Positions 1 through 4,840 of a stretch of 5,029 bases of DNA are shown here, piece after piece. Origin of the DNA: Betaproteobacteria bacterium (GTDB lineage: Bacteria; Pseudomonadota; Gammaproteobacteria; Burkholderiales; Burkholderiaceae_C); assembly GCA_025354965.1 (NCBI GenBank), contig JANXLW010000304.1, positions 1 to 5,029 on the forward strand. Reading direction: 5' to 3'. The stretch's first letter is position 1. The number at the start of each line of letters is the position of its first letter. Below the pieces are notes generated by a model, which did no database searches, was not told the origin of the DNA, and worked only from the letters and a program-made list of their open reading frames with translations. Position numbers and translations under genes: made by a program.

Positions 1-85
1 CGCCCTCAAGGCCGTTGGCAAGCAGGCAGGCATACGCCTCATGCAATGGGCTGTTAGCATCGTCCAGTTGGGCTCGTTGGGCCAT
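1..85 (-). CDS. N-terminal fragment of a minus-strand protein, possibly an IS256-type transposase
   Basis: Only the first 28 codons are inside the window; the gene runs off the left edge. The start ATG (complement of 83-85) is supported by a purine-rich ribosome-binding site, AGAAAGGA (complement of 96-103), 10 nt upstream. The peptide begins MAQRAQLDDANSPLHEAY and continues to an Ala-Cys-Leu-Leu-Ala-Asn-Gly-Leu-Glu-Gly stretch. This recalls the N-terminus of some IS256/Mutator-type transposases, where a short helical leader precedes a conserved 'NEAM..ER' region that would lie beyond the edge. No DDE catalytic residue is visible, so the assignment rests on general resemblance only. If it is a transposase, the element's end should fall between this start codon and the HigA-like gene. 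It could equally be an unrelated hypothetical protein; that the frame is coding is more certain than the family. Confidence 0.4.
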   Translation of the reverse strand, partial: MAQRAQLDDANSPLHEAYACLLANGLEG

Positions 86-300
86 GATGAATTCGTCCTT
101 TCTGTGTTGCTCAAGCCTTGCCAATCAATCGCCGGGGGGGGGGCCTCCGGCGGCCTGGCAGGGGCCTGACATAAAAATATCCAAAACCGAATTCAGAAAC
201 ACTTCGCAACAAGTCCTGTTTCAGTGGTTCGGGAAATTACAGAACGAATGTTGCACTACCGGCTGAAAATTGCCGAAGCGTATGTAAAGGAGTTGCGGAA
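86..300. other. non-coding stretch between divergent genes, with a ten-G run
   Basis: No convincing gene lies here. A run of ten G (134-143) sits in a GC-rich block that can fold weakly, GCCGG at 131-135 pairing with CCGGC at 148-152. After about 170 the sequence turns AT-richer, which may mark an insertion boundary. TTTCAG (219-224) and CTGAAA (263-268) form a weak inverted repeat upstream of the antitoxin gene, where an autoregulatory operator would be expected. I see no clear -35/-10 pair for that gene. An open frame from 170 to 304 ends in an ATGA overlap with the antitoxin start, but its peptide resembles no toxin known to me. Confidence 0.5.
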
Positions 301-636
301 ATGAAAACTCAAGTTGTTGACGGCGTTGAAGTGCATCGCGGTTCTGGCAACGTGTTTGCCGACCTTGGCCTGGCGGATGCCGAAAAACTCAAAATCAAAA
401 CGGGCTTGGTGATTGAAATCAGGAAAGCCATGAAAGGCCGTGGCTTGACACAGCAAGAGGCGGCCAAACGGATGGGTATCACCCAGCCCAAAGTCTCTGA
501 CATGATGCGTGGCGACTTCACCAACCTGTCCGAGCGCAAGCTGATGGACTGCCTCACGCGGCTTGGCTACGACATTGAAATCAAAGTCCGACCTGCCAAC
601 GCAGAAATCGGGCATTTGATGCTGGGCACGGCATGA
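301..636 (+). CDS. HigA-like antitoxin, XRE-type helix-turn-helix protein (COG5606 type), apparently orphan
   Basis: This is a 111-residue DNA-binding protein of the antitoxin family that normally neutralises a RelE/HigB-like (phage Gp49-like) mRNA endonuclease toxin and represses its own operon. The N-terminal 'GSGNVFADLGLADAE' (residues 14-28) is the family hallmark. An XRE helix-turn-helix occupies about residues 49-71, with 'LTQQEAAKRMGITQPKVS' covering the turn and recognition helix. The C-terminal 'LGYDIEIKVRP' strand (88-98) is also typical, and the length is normal for the family. The start is fixed by AAAGGAG at 286-292, eight bases before the ATG. In this family the toxin gene usually lies immediately upstream. 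Here the upstream 215 bp hold no toxin-like frame, and the gene downstream is a convergent HD protein, so the antitoxin looks orphaned. It may act as a stand-alone regulator or neutralise a toxin encoded elsewhere. The family call is strong; the function in this context is inferred. Confidence 0.9.
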   Translation: MKTQVVDGVEVHRGSGNVFADLGLADAEKLKIKTGLVIEIRKAMKGRGLTQQEAAKRMGITQPKVSDMMRGDFTNLSERKLMDCLTRLGYDIEIKVRPANAEIGHLMLGTA

Positions 637-658
637 GTGTGGCTTTGTTTCATGATTC

Positions 659-671
659 GCCTGCGGCAGGC
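659..671. repeat. 13-bp palindrome in the convergent gap
   Basis: GCCTGCGGCAGGC is a perfect inverted repeat with six-base arms around a single G; as a hairpin it gives a five-pair stem with a CGG loop. It lies 23 bp after the antitoxin stop codon. No T-run follows on either strand, so it is not a classical intrinsic terminator, although it could stabilise a 3' end. Confidence 0.4.
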
Positions 672-705
672 ACGAAGCGCATGCGTTGCTGAAATCTGAT
701 TGCTA

Positions 706-719
706 CGCTATTCATAGCG
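706..719. repeat. CGCTAT/ATAGCG palindrome, possible dispersed-repeat core or bidirectional 3'-end hairpin
   Basis: CGCTATTCATAGCG is a perfect six-base inverted repeat around TC (five-pair stem with a TTCA loop). It is bracketed by TGC at 701-703 and GCA at 719-721, which extend the symmetry imperfectly. The block from about 691 to 721 is reminiscent of short dispersed intergenic repeats with 'TTGCTA...ATAGC' cores common in Comamonadaceae, but this is from memory. Its place between two converging genes suits a transcript-end structure. No strong T-run is present. Confidence 0.35.
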
Positions 720-744
720 CACTATGAAGAAACGAAGCGGGCTT

Positions 745-1275
745 TCAGCCGTTCAAGCTGGATTTCTGCCCTTGCCACTTGCGAACCATGCGAACTTTCC
801 AGTCCATCGCACGCGCGTGGGCTTTTTGAAGATTTTCTGGCTTCAGGGCCGCAGACGTGCACAAGTATTTCGGGTTGGGCACGATGCCCACACGACCAAG
901 GTCCAGTCGGTCAGCGTCCCAGCAGGTCATCACGGTGACATCCGACTCCCGGTAACCATCGCTGTGGAAGTGGCAGGCGTATTCCAGAAGCTCCATCTCT
1001 TGCGGCGTCGCATCGAAGTACTGCCCAAGAAGCTGCTTCGCAAACGCACCGCCCCGAGCGCCGTGACCATCGTCCACATGCTCGTTCAAGCGTCGGCTGT
1101 CATGAAAGAAGGCAAAAAGCTCAACCACATGGGTATTGGCACCTGTCTCCTGCGCCAGCATGAGGCCGTTGGCGCGCACCCTGGCCCAATGGGCGATGCC
1201 GTGGTAGCCAAACCAGTCAATCTTGAATTGTTGACGAAGGTGCCTGAGCAATGCTAAGCGGTTGTGAATTGCCAT
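745..1275 (-). CDS. HD-domain metal-dependent phosphohydrolase, third gene of the mqsRA operon
   Basis: This is a 176-residue soluble protein with HD-superfamily signatures. The predicted metal ligands are H29 (in 'WFGYHGIAHW'), H58-D59 (in 'FAFFHDSRR') and D120 or D122 (in 'CWDADRLDLGRVG'). Additional conserved-looking positions include H71 ('DDGHGARG') and H102/H104 ('CHFHSDG'). HD proteins hydrolyse phosphomonoester or phosphodiester bonds, often in nucleotides. This small single-domain group is widespread and its substrate is unknown to me. The gene starts 23 bp after the mqsA stop codon on the same strand, so co-transcription is likely. I see no good Shine-Dalgarno sequence before its ATG (complement of 1273-1275), so translation may depend on ribosomes finishing mqsA, or be weak. 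Nothing looks broken. The HD assignment is strong. A role linked to toxin-antitoxin function, for example nucleotide turnover, is speculation. Confidence 0.85.
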   Translation of the reverse strand: MAIHNRLALLRHLRQQFKIDWFGYHGIAHWARVRANGLMLAQETGANTHVVELFAFFHDSRRLNEHVDDGHGARGGAFAKQLLGQYFDATPQEMELLEYACHFHSDGYRESDVTVMTCWDADRLDLGRVGIVPNPKYLCTSAALKPENLQKAHARAMDWKVRMVRKWQGQKSSLNG

Positions 1276-1298
1276 GGTGAATTTTCAGACGCTACGCC

Positions 1299-1700
1299 TC
1301 AAGCCGCCCGAACCTCCTGCAGCAAATCTGGATGCCGCTCCAGCACCTTGAGCAGCTTGACCAACGCTAGCGGCGGCCGGGTTTTGCCGTTTTCGTAGCG
1401 CGAGAAAGCGTTGACTCCGCCGCCAAAAATCTCGGCTGCCTCGCGCTGGTTCAGCGCCAGCTTCTTGCGCACGCTGGCAATAAAGCCTGGGTCCACGGTG
1501 GCAGCGTTGACCTGCTTGTTGAAAGCCAGCATGAAGGCGCTCACACGGGCAGACTCGCCAGGGCCAAGCACCGCCTCGCCACAAGCCGGGCAGAACTCGC
1601 CCGACACGGCGGGCAGCGTGGTGGACTCGCCTTTGTAGGTGTAGGGCATGTCGCGGGTGTCAGGCATCACGCTGGCGGCTGCGCAATGGGGGCACTTCAT
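1299..1700 (-). CDS. mqsA: MqsA antitoxin and autorepressor (zinc-binding N-domain plus HTH)
   Basis: MqsA binds and inhibits the MqsR endoribonuclease and represses the mqsRA promoter. In Escherichia coli the N-terminal zinc domain contacts the toxin and the C-terminal XRE helix-turn-helix binds DNA. Counting from the start used here, the two CxxC pairs are C3/C6 ('MKCPHC') and C37/C40 ('FCPACG'), the same spacing as in E. coli. The HTH follows in 'LNQREAAEIFGGGVNAFSRY' (about 83-102) and includes the asparagine and arginine of 'GVNAFSR' that read the operator. The protein has 133 residues, close to the E. coli length of 131. An in-frame ATG two codons upstream (1706) overlaps the mqsR stop as ATGA, but the AAGGAG site lies only 2 nt from it. 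It lies 8 nt from the ATG at 1700, which also gives the family's usual 'MKCP' N-terminus. Every expected functional residue is present. Confidence 0.95.
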   Translation of the reverse strand: MKCPHCAAASVMPDTRDMPYTYKGESTTLPAVSGEFCPACGEAVLGPGESARVSAFMLAFNKQVNAATVDPGFIASVRKKLALNQREAAEIFGGGVNAFSRYENGKTRPPLALVKLLKVLERHPDLLQEVRAA

Positions 1701-1702
1701 GT

Positions 1703-1999
1703 TCATAGCTCCTTGAACGACACGATCAATACGTCATCAATGACAGTCAGCTTCAGATAAACCTCGCCAGCTGCCGTTACGGGTCGGTACACGTCTTGCC
1801 AGACGGTGTGGTCGGCGTGGGTGGTCATACTTTTGTAAAAGTCGGCAGGCTTCAAGGCCTGGATGACCATCAGCATGGCTGTAAAGTCCAAGCCCATAGC
1901 CGCGCCGCCAGTCAATGCAGAAAAAGTCGCTTTGACGTTGCCCGTATCCAGCAAGGACTTGATTCGAGCCAACTTGCAATGCGGCACACTTTTTTCCAT
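1703..1999 (-). CDS. mqsR: MqsR toxin, ribosome-independent mRNA endoribonuclease
   Basis: MqsR has a RelE-like fold and cleaves mRNA, preferentially at GCU in E. coli, arresting growth until MqsA neutralises it. The protein has 98 residues, exactly the E. coli length, and aligns by eye from end to end. It shares 'MEK..PH' at the start, 'GLDF' (36-39), 'DFYKSMTTHADHTVWQDVYRP' (53-73) and 'VYLKLTVIDDVLIVSFKEL' at the end. The catalytic residues proposed for the E. coli enzyme, K56, Q68 and Y81, are all present at identical positions, so the toxin should be active. The gene precedes mqsA (toxin first, as is usual for mqsRA), with stop and downstream start nearly touching, which implies translational coupling. 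No strong Shine-Dalgarno site precedes the ATG. The promoter and operator lie just upstream at 2007-2047. Confidence 0.96.
   Translation of the reverse strand: MEKSVPHCKLARIKSLLDTGNVKATFSALTGGAAMGLDFTAMLMVIQALKPADFYKSMTTHADHTVWQDVYRPVTAAGEVYLKLTVIDDVLIVSFKEL
1709..1714 (-). promoter_or_regulatory. ribosome-binding site that decides the mqsA start
   Basis: AAGGAG on the minus strand lies within the last codons of mqsR. It is 2 nt from the first in-frame ATG (1706) and 8 nt from the second (1700). Normal spacing is about 5-9 nt, so the second ATG is preferred. Confidence 0.75.
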
Positions 2000-2006
2000 T
2001 CGCTTG

Positions 2007-2035
2007 AAATTAACCTATTTGATATATTTTGTCAA
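2007..2035 (-). promoter_or_regulatory. candidate sigma-70 promoter of mqsRA
   Basis: On the minus strand a perfect TTGACA (2035-2030) is followed after 17 bp by TAATTT (2012-2007), a weak -10 matching three of six consensus positions. Used this way, transcription would start near 2000, almost at the mqsR ATG (1999), giving a leaderless or nearly leaderless message. An alternative -10, TATATC (2026-2021), would give a leader of about 15 nt but has no good -35. The promoter lies inside the inverted repeat at 2010-2047, as expected for an autorepressed operon. Confidence 0.55.
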
Positions 2036-2047
2036 GTTGTAGGTTAA
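2010..2047. promoter_or_regulatory. probable MqsA operator: widely spaced TTAACCTA / TAGGTTAA inverted repeat
   Basis: TTAACCTA (2010-2017) and TAGGTTAA (2040-2047) are perfect reverse complements separated by 22 bp, so their centres are 30 bp apart, about three helical turns. They contain AACCT and AGGTT, the half-sites MqsA recognises in E. coli, where they form compact palindromes with only a few bases between. Here the half-sites flank the whole candidate mqsRA promoter. A smaller TTGA (2019-2022) / TCAA (2032-2035) symmetry lies inside. That this is MqsA-bound is inferred from half-site identity and location; the wide spacing is atypical. Confidence 0.65.
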
Positions 2048-2090
2048 GTTAGAGTCGAACATAAACGTTGTGGCGCGATGTACCAAACAC

Positions 2091-2119
2091 TTGACACGAA
2101 GACTTTACAGGCACATAAT
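2091..2119 (+). promoter_or_regulatory. near-consensus sigma-70 promoter for the GTPase gene
   Basis: TTGACA (2091-2096, perfect -35) and CATAAT (2114-2119, five of six matches to TATAAT) are separated by the optimal 17 bp. Transcription should begin near 2126, giving a leader of about 40 nt before the ATG at 2166. This argues against the upstream GTG at 2070 as the start, because the promoter would then lie inside the coding sequence. No repressor site overlaps it visibly; the mqsRA operator ends 43 bp upstream of the -35. Confidence 0.75.
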
Positions 2120-2136
2120 TCGCCCACCTCAGACAA

Positions 2137-2155
2137 GGTACAACACGGTACAACA
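2137..2155 (+). repeat. direct repeat of GGTACAACA in the GTPase 5' leader
   Basis: GGTACAACA occurs at 2137-2145 and again at 2147-2155, a perfect nine-base direct repeat with a 10-bp period, about one helical turn. It lies between the predicted transcription start and the ribosome-binding site, which the second copy touches. It could be a regulator site or a site acting in the RNA, or it could be chance. Confidence 0.5.
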
Positions 2156-2159
2156 GGAG
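2155..2159 (+). promoter_or_regulatory. ribosome-binding site fixing the GTPase start at 2166
   Basis: AGGAG is followed by 6 nt and then ATG at 2166-2168, an ideal arrangement. Another ATG at 2161 is in a different frame and only 1 nt from the site. Confidence 0.8.
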
Positions 2160-2165
2160 AATGCC

Positions 2166-4436
2166 ATGGCATACATAGCGTCAAAATCCCCAACCCCCGG
2201 ACGACCGGGATTCAGCGTTAGCTTTCGTCACCCTTGCCGAAAGGATTCCAAAGGTAAGGCGGGGCTGAAAATGCGCCGCGGACTCGGTACCGCCGACGCA
2301 CTGGAGGCCGACGCATTAGTTGTACAGATGAACCAGCTACTGTCGGACGAAGCTTGGTGGAATTCTGCAAAGTACCCTGATGCGCTAAAAGCGTTTGATA
2401 AACGTATTGTTGACGCTTTTTATGATGGCTTACAGGCAAGCGTTCCTGACTCCTACGAGGCCAGAAATGGAATCATCCCTCTGCCCGACAGCACTAGTGG
2501 CTATGCAAGAGTACTTTTTGTTGGAACAACTGGCGCTGGCAAAACGTCATTGCTAAGACATCTCATCGGTTCTGACCCTGAAAAAGACAGATTTCCGTCG
2601 ACTTCGGCCGCGAGGACTACTGTTTCTGACATTGAAGTTATTCCAGCAGAGGGCGCGTACAGCGCTGCTGTAACTTTTTTTTCTGATGTTGTTATTCAAA
2701 CCAATATCGAAGACTGCGTACTGAACGCATGCGGTGCAGTTTGGGAGCGTATGCCGGAGGACAAGATTGCAGACCGGTTCCTGCACCATCCCGATCAGCG
2801 ATTTCGCCTCAGCTATGTATTGGGAAGCTGGCAGAAGAATAAAGCACTCGAGCAAGCAAGCGACGATTGGGATTTCGGAGAGTCCGATGCAGCCGCAGCC
2901 GCAGCTACATCGGACGACGAAGCCGTTTCAGTTGAGCAATCGATAGCAATGCAAACTAAGCTTGAGCAGTATGTTCAAAGAATCTCCGGCTTTGCAAAAC
3001 TTAAGGCGGATGCAATCTCCGCTGAACTTCTTCCCGATCTAATGTCTGCGAGCTTGGAGGACAGAGAAGCAGCTAAAGAGATTTTTCAAGAAGAGTTATT
3101 CGAAGACGAGATTTTTCACGAAATTGTGCAAGATGTTATGGAAGACATCTTGCACCGCTTTGATCGGCTCAACCTAGGAAATCGATCCTATCGCATGGGA
3201 AGCTCAAAGTGGCCTACTATGTGGACGTTTGAAACTACGGATAGGTCTCAATTCCTACGCCAAGTCCGCTGGTTTTCCAGCAATTTTGCGCCATCATTCG
3301 GCAAGTTACTTACACCCCTTGTAGACGGCATTCGGGTGCGGGGGCCACTATTCCCGACGTTCACTGATAGGCAAGCCAAAGTAGTTCTTCTTGATGGCCA
3401 GGGGCTTGGCCATACGCCGGACTCGTCAACTAGCGTTACCACACACATAACGAAACGCTTCGCGGACGTCGACGCCATCCTGCTGGTTGATAACGCAGAG
3501 CAACCGATCCAAGCAGCTGCGCAATCAGTCCTCCGTGCTACCGCCTCCAGCGGAAACTACAACAAAGTGGCAATTGCATTTACACATTTTGATCAAGTTA
3601 AAGGACTTAACCTTCCTAAGTATTCCGACAAAAAGGCACATGTACTTGCATCAATACACAACTACTTGGCTAAGCTACGTGAAGTCCTGAACGGCCCTGT
3701 CGTTTCTGCAATGGAGAGAACCATTGACGATCAAGCCTTCATGCTAGGAGCGCTTCAAAGCACCTCCGACAAGTTGCCAATTGGCGTACGAATGCAACTT
3801 TGTGCGTTGCTAGACTTCTTTGAGCGCTCGATTGTCCCGTCGGCATTGCCCGACGCTAAACCTACCTACGATCCGTCTGGGTTGGGATTCGCCGTTCAGC
3901 GAGCGGCGGATAATTTTCAAAAAACGTGGGCTGCGAGGCTTGGCCGAGTGCTTAGTCCGAACCTTTCAGCCGAGCACCATACAAGAGTAAAGGCACTGAA
4001 TCGGCGAATTTCAACTGGCCAATCAGATGAGTATGACTCACTACGCCCAGTCGCCGATCTAGTTGGTCGGGTATCGGAAGAAGTTTCAAACTTTCTAGAT
4101 CATCCGATTGCGTGGACTCGTAAACCAGCTAGCGAAGATGAAGCGCAAGAGGCGATTGCACCGATCCGTAGAGCAGTATTTTCAGATTTGCATGGTTTGG
4201 CTTTAGACCGCCTTATTGCAAATCATCTCGCTGATTGGCGGCGCACCATGGAACACAGAGGAAAAGGCTCAGCAGAAAGACGCGCTGTTGACATTCGCAG
4301 CATCTACGAACTCGCCGCACCAATTCCTGGAACGGTCAATAGCGAGCCGGCTTTAAAGTTTATGCGAGAGGTTGGGGAGATTGTTCGTATTGCAATTGAA
4401 GCTCATGGCGGATGCATGCAAATTGCAAATACTTAA
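2166..4436 (+). CDS. large P-loop GTPase-like protein with recombinase-arm-like N-terminus and long insertion
   Basis: I do not recognise a named family for this 756-residue protein. The start follows the ribosome-binding site at 2155; a longer reading from GTG 2070 would run through the promoter. Residues about 10-65 ('GRPGFSVSFRHP...KMRRGLGT...EADALV...LLSD') resemble the arm-type DNA-binding segment of tyrosine recombinases. A P-loop domain follows: Walker A 'GTTGAGKTS' (120-128, K126), a G2-like 'FPSTSAARTT' (143-152), G3/Walker B 'VVLLDGQGLG' (406-415, D410, G413), and G4-like 'FTHFD' (472-476) in place of [NT]KxD. About 250 residues separate G2 from G3. They hold an Ala6/acidic linker (242-252) and a charged helical stretch (about 260-335), possibly coiled coil. 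The C-terminus (about 545-756) appears helical. No signal peptide or convincing membrane segment is visible, so it is probably cytoplasmic. Nucleotide hydrolysis is predicted, GTP being more likely than ATP. Sampled GC is lower than in neighbouring genes, suggesting separate transfer. A dynamin-like or regulatory GTPase role is conjecture. Confidence 0.85.
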   Translation: MAYIASKSPTPGRPGFSVSFRHPCRKDSKGKAGLKMRRGLGTADALEADALVVQMNQLLSDEAWWNSAKYPDALKAFDKRIVDAFYDGLQASVPDSYEARNGIIPLPDSTSGYARVLFVGTTGAGKTSLLRHLIGSDPEKDRFPSTSAARTTVSDIEVIPAEGAYSAAVTFFSDVVIQTNIEDCVLNACGAVWERMPEDKIADRFLHHPDQRFRLSYVLGSWQKNKALEQASDDWDFGESDAAAAAATSDDEAVSVEQSIAMQTKLEQYVQRISGFAKLKADAISAELLPDLMSASLEDREAAKEIFQEELFEDEIFHEIVQDVMEDILHRFDRLNLGNRSYRMGSSKWPTMWTFETTDRSQFLRQVRWFSSNFAPSFGKLLTPLVDGIRVRGPLFPTFTDRQAKVVLLDGQGLGHTPDSSTSVTTHITKRFADVDAILLVDNAEQPIQAAAQSVLRATASSGNYNKVAIAFTHFDQVKGLNLPKYSDKKAHVLASIHNYLAKLREVLNGPVVSAMERTIDDQAFMLGALQSTSDKLPIGVRMQLCALLDFFERSIVPSALPDAKPTYDPSGLGFAVQRAADNFQKTWAARLGRVLSPNLSAEHHTRVKALNRRISTGQSDEYDSLRPVADLVGRVSEEVSNFLDHPIAWTRKPASEDEAQEAIAPIRRAVFSDLHGLALDRLIANHLADWRRTMEHRGKGSAERRAVDIRSIYELAAPIPGTVNSEPALKFMREVGEIVRIAIEAHGGCMQIANT
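2889..2906 (+). repeat. GCAGCC hexamer repeat encoding six alanines
   Basis: Three near-perfect copies (GCAGCC, GCAGCC, GCAGCT) encode Ala242-247 of the GTPase-like protein, next to an acidic stretch. This looks like a flexible linker between the first part of the P-loop domain and the helical insertion. Copy number could vary between strains without breaking the frame. Confidence 0.6.
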
Positions 4437-4485
4437 AAATTTTCCAAGGCTTTTATTCTGTATCAAAACCGGACAAGAGGTGATT

Positions 4486-4761
4486 GTGCAAACAAATCAT
4501 TCACGTATTCGCGCGCAGCAACGCGGAATTCCGCCTTTGATCGATCAAATCTTGGATGCCTACGGGCAGGAAAGTTACGACGGTCACGGCGGTGCGGTCA
4601 TTTATCTCGACAAGTCCAGTCTGCGACGAATGGAAAAAGACATGGGGCGCGAACCTGTGCGACGACTCTCCACCTGGCACGATGCTTACAACGTCAAAAA
4701 CACCTTGGACGGATCGACCATCACCGTTGGCCACCGGACAGAGCGACTGCGGCGGAGGTAG
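4486..4761 (+). CDS. small conserved hypothetical protein, DUF4258-like
   Basis: This is a 91-residue protein starting at GTG 4486, chosen because AGAGG (4476-4480) lies 5 nt upstream. It is also preferred because the 38 codons preceding it in the open frame largely overlap the GTPase 3' end out of frame. Notable stretches are 'NHSRIRAQQRGIPPLIDQIL' (4-23), 'GGAVIYLDKSSLRRM' (35-49), and 'STITVGHRTERLRR' (77-90). The 'H/S-R...QRGI' opening and final 'ITVGHRT.R' strand recall small DUF4258-type or related hypothetical proteins, some of which sit in toxin-antitoxin-like contexts; this comparison is from memory. It is basic and soluble. It begins 49 bp after the GTPase stop with no obvious terminator or promoter between, so co-transcription is plausible. 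Its base composition is closer to the surrounding genes than to the GTPase. A reading frame stays open after its TAG, but that is probably the antisense shadow of the minus-strand gene beyond. Confidence 0.75.
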   Translation: MQTNHSRIRAQQRGIPPLIDQILDAYGQESYDGHGGAVIYLDKSSLRRMEKDMGREPVRRLSTWHDAYNVKNTLDGSTITVGHRTERLRRR

Positions 4762-4840
4762 TCCAGAAATGCCGCATGGAACATCGTTAGCCCAAGCGCA
4801 TCCGACTCGCCCGTATCTGAATTGCAGGCTCCACCGATCA

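Noticed and set aside
15..266. Plus-strand open frame over the left edge
   Set aside because: It is antisense to the left-edge gene and crosses the ten-G run; no ribosome-binding site or recognisable motif.
170..304. Short plus-strand frame overlapping the HigA-like start, as a truncated HigB toxin
   Set aside because: The peptide shows no RelE/HigB features, and without an upstream start the frame codes for only about 26 residues from a GTG.
736..751. Hairpin GGCT-GAA-AGCC at the end of the HD gene as an intrinsic terminator
   Set aside because: Only four base pairs and an interrupted T-run (CTTCGTTTCTT) on the minus strand; too weak to call.
1704..1706. ATG at 1706 as the mqsA start, giving an ATGA overlap with mqsR
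   Set aside because: AAGGAG is only 2 nt away. The next ATG (1700) has 8-nt spacing and gives the MKCP N-terminus seen in E. coli MqsA. Not fully excluded.
2070..2165. Extended N-terminus for the GTPase from GTG 2070, adding 32 residues
   Set aside because: The extension covers a TTGACA-17-CATAAT promoter and an ideal ribosome-binding site for ATG 2166, and has no good ribosome-binding site of its own.
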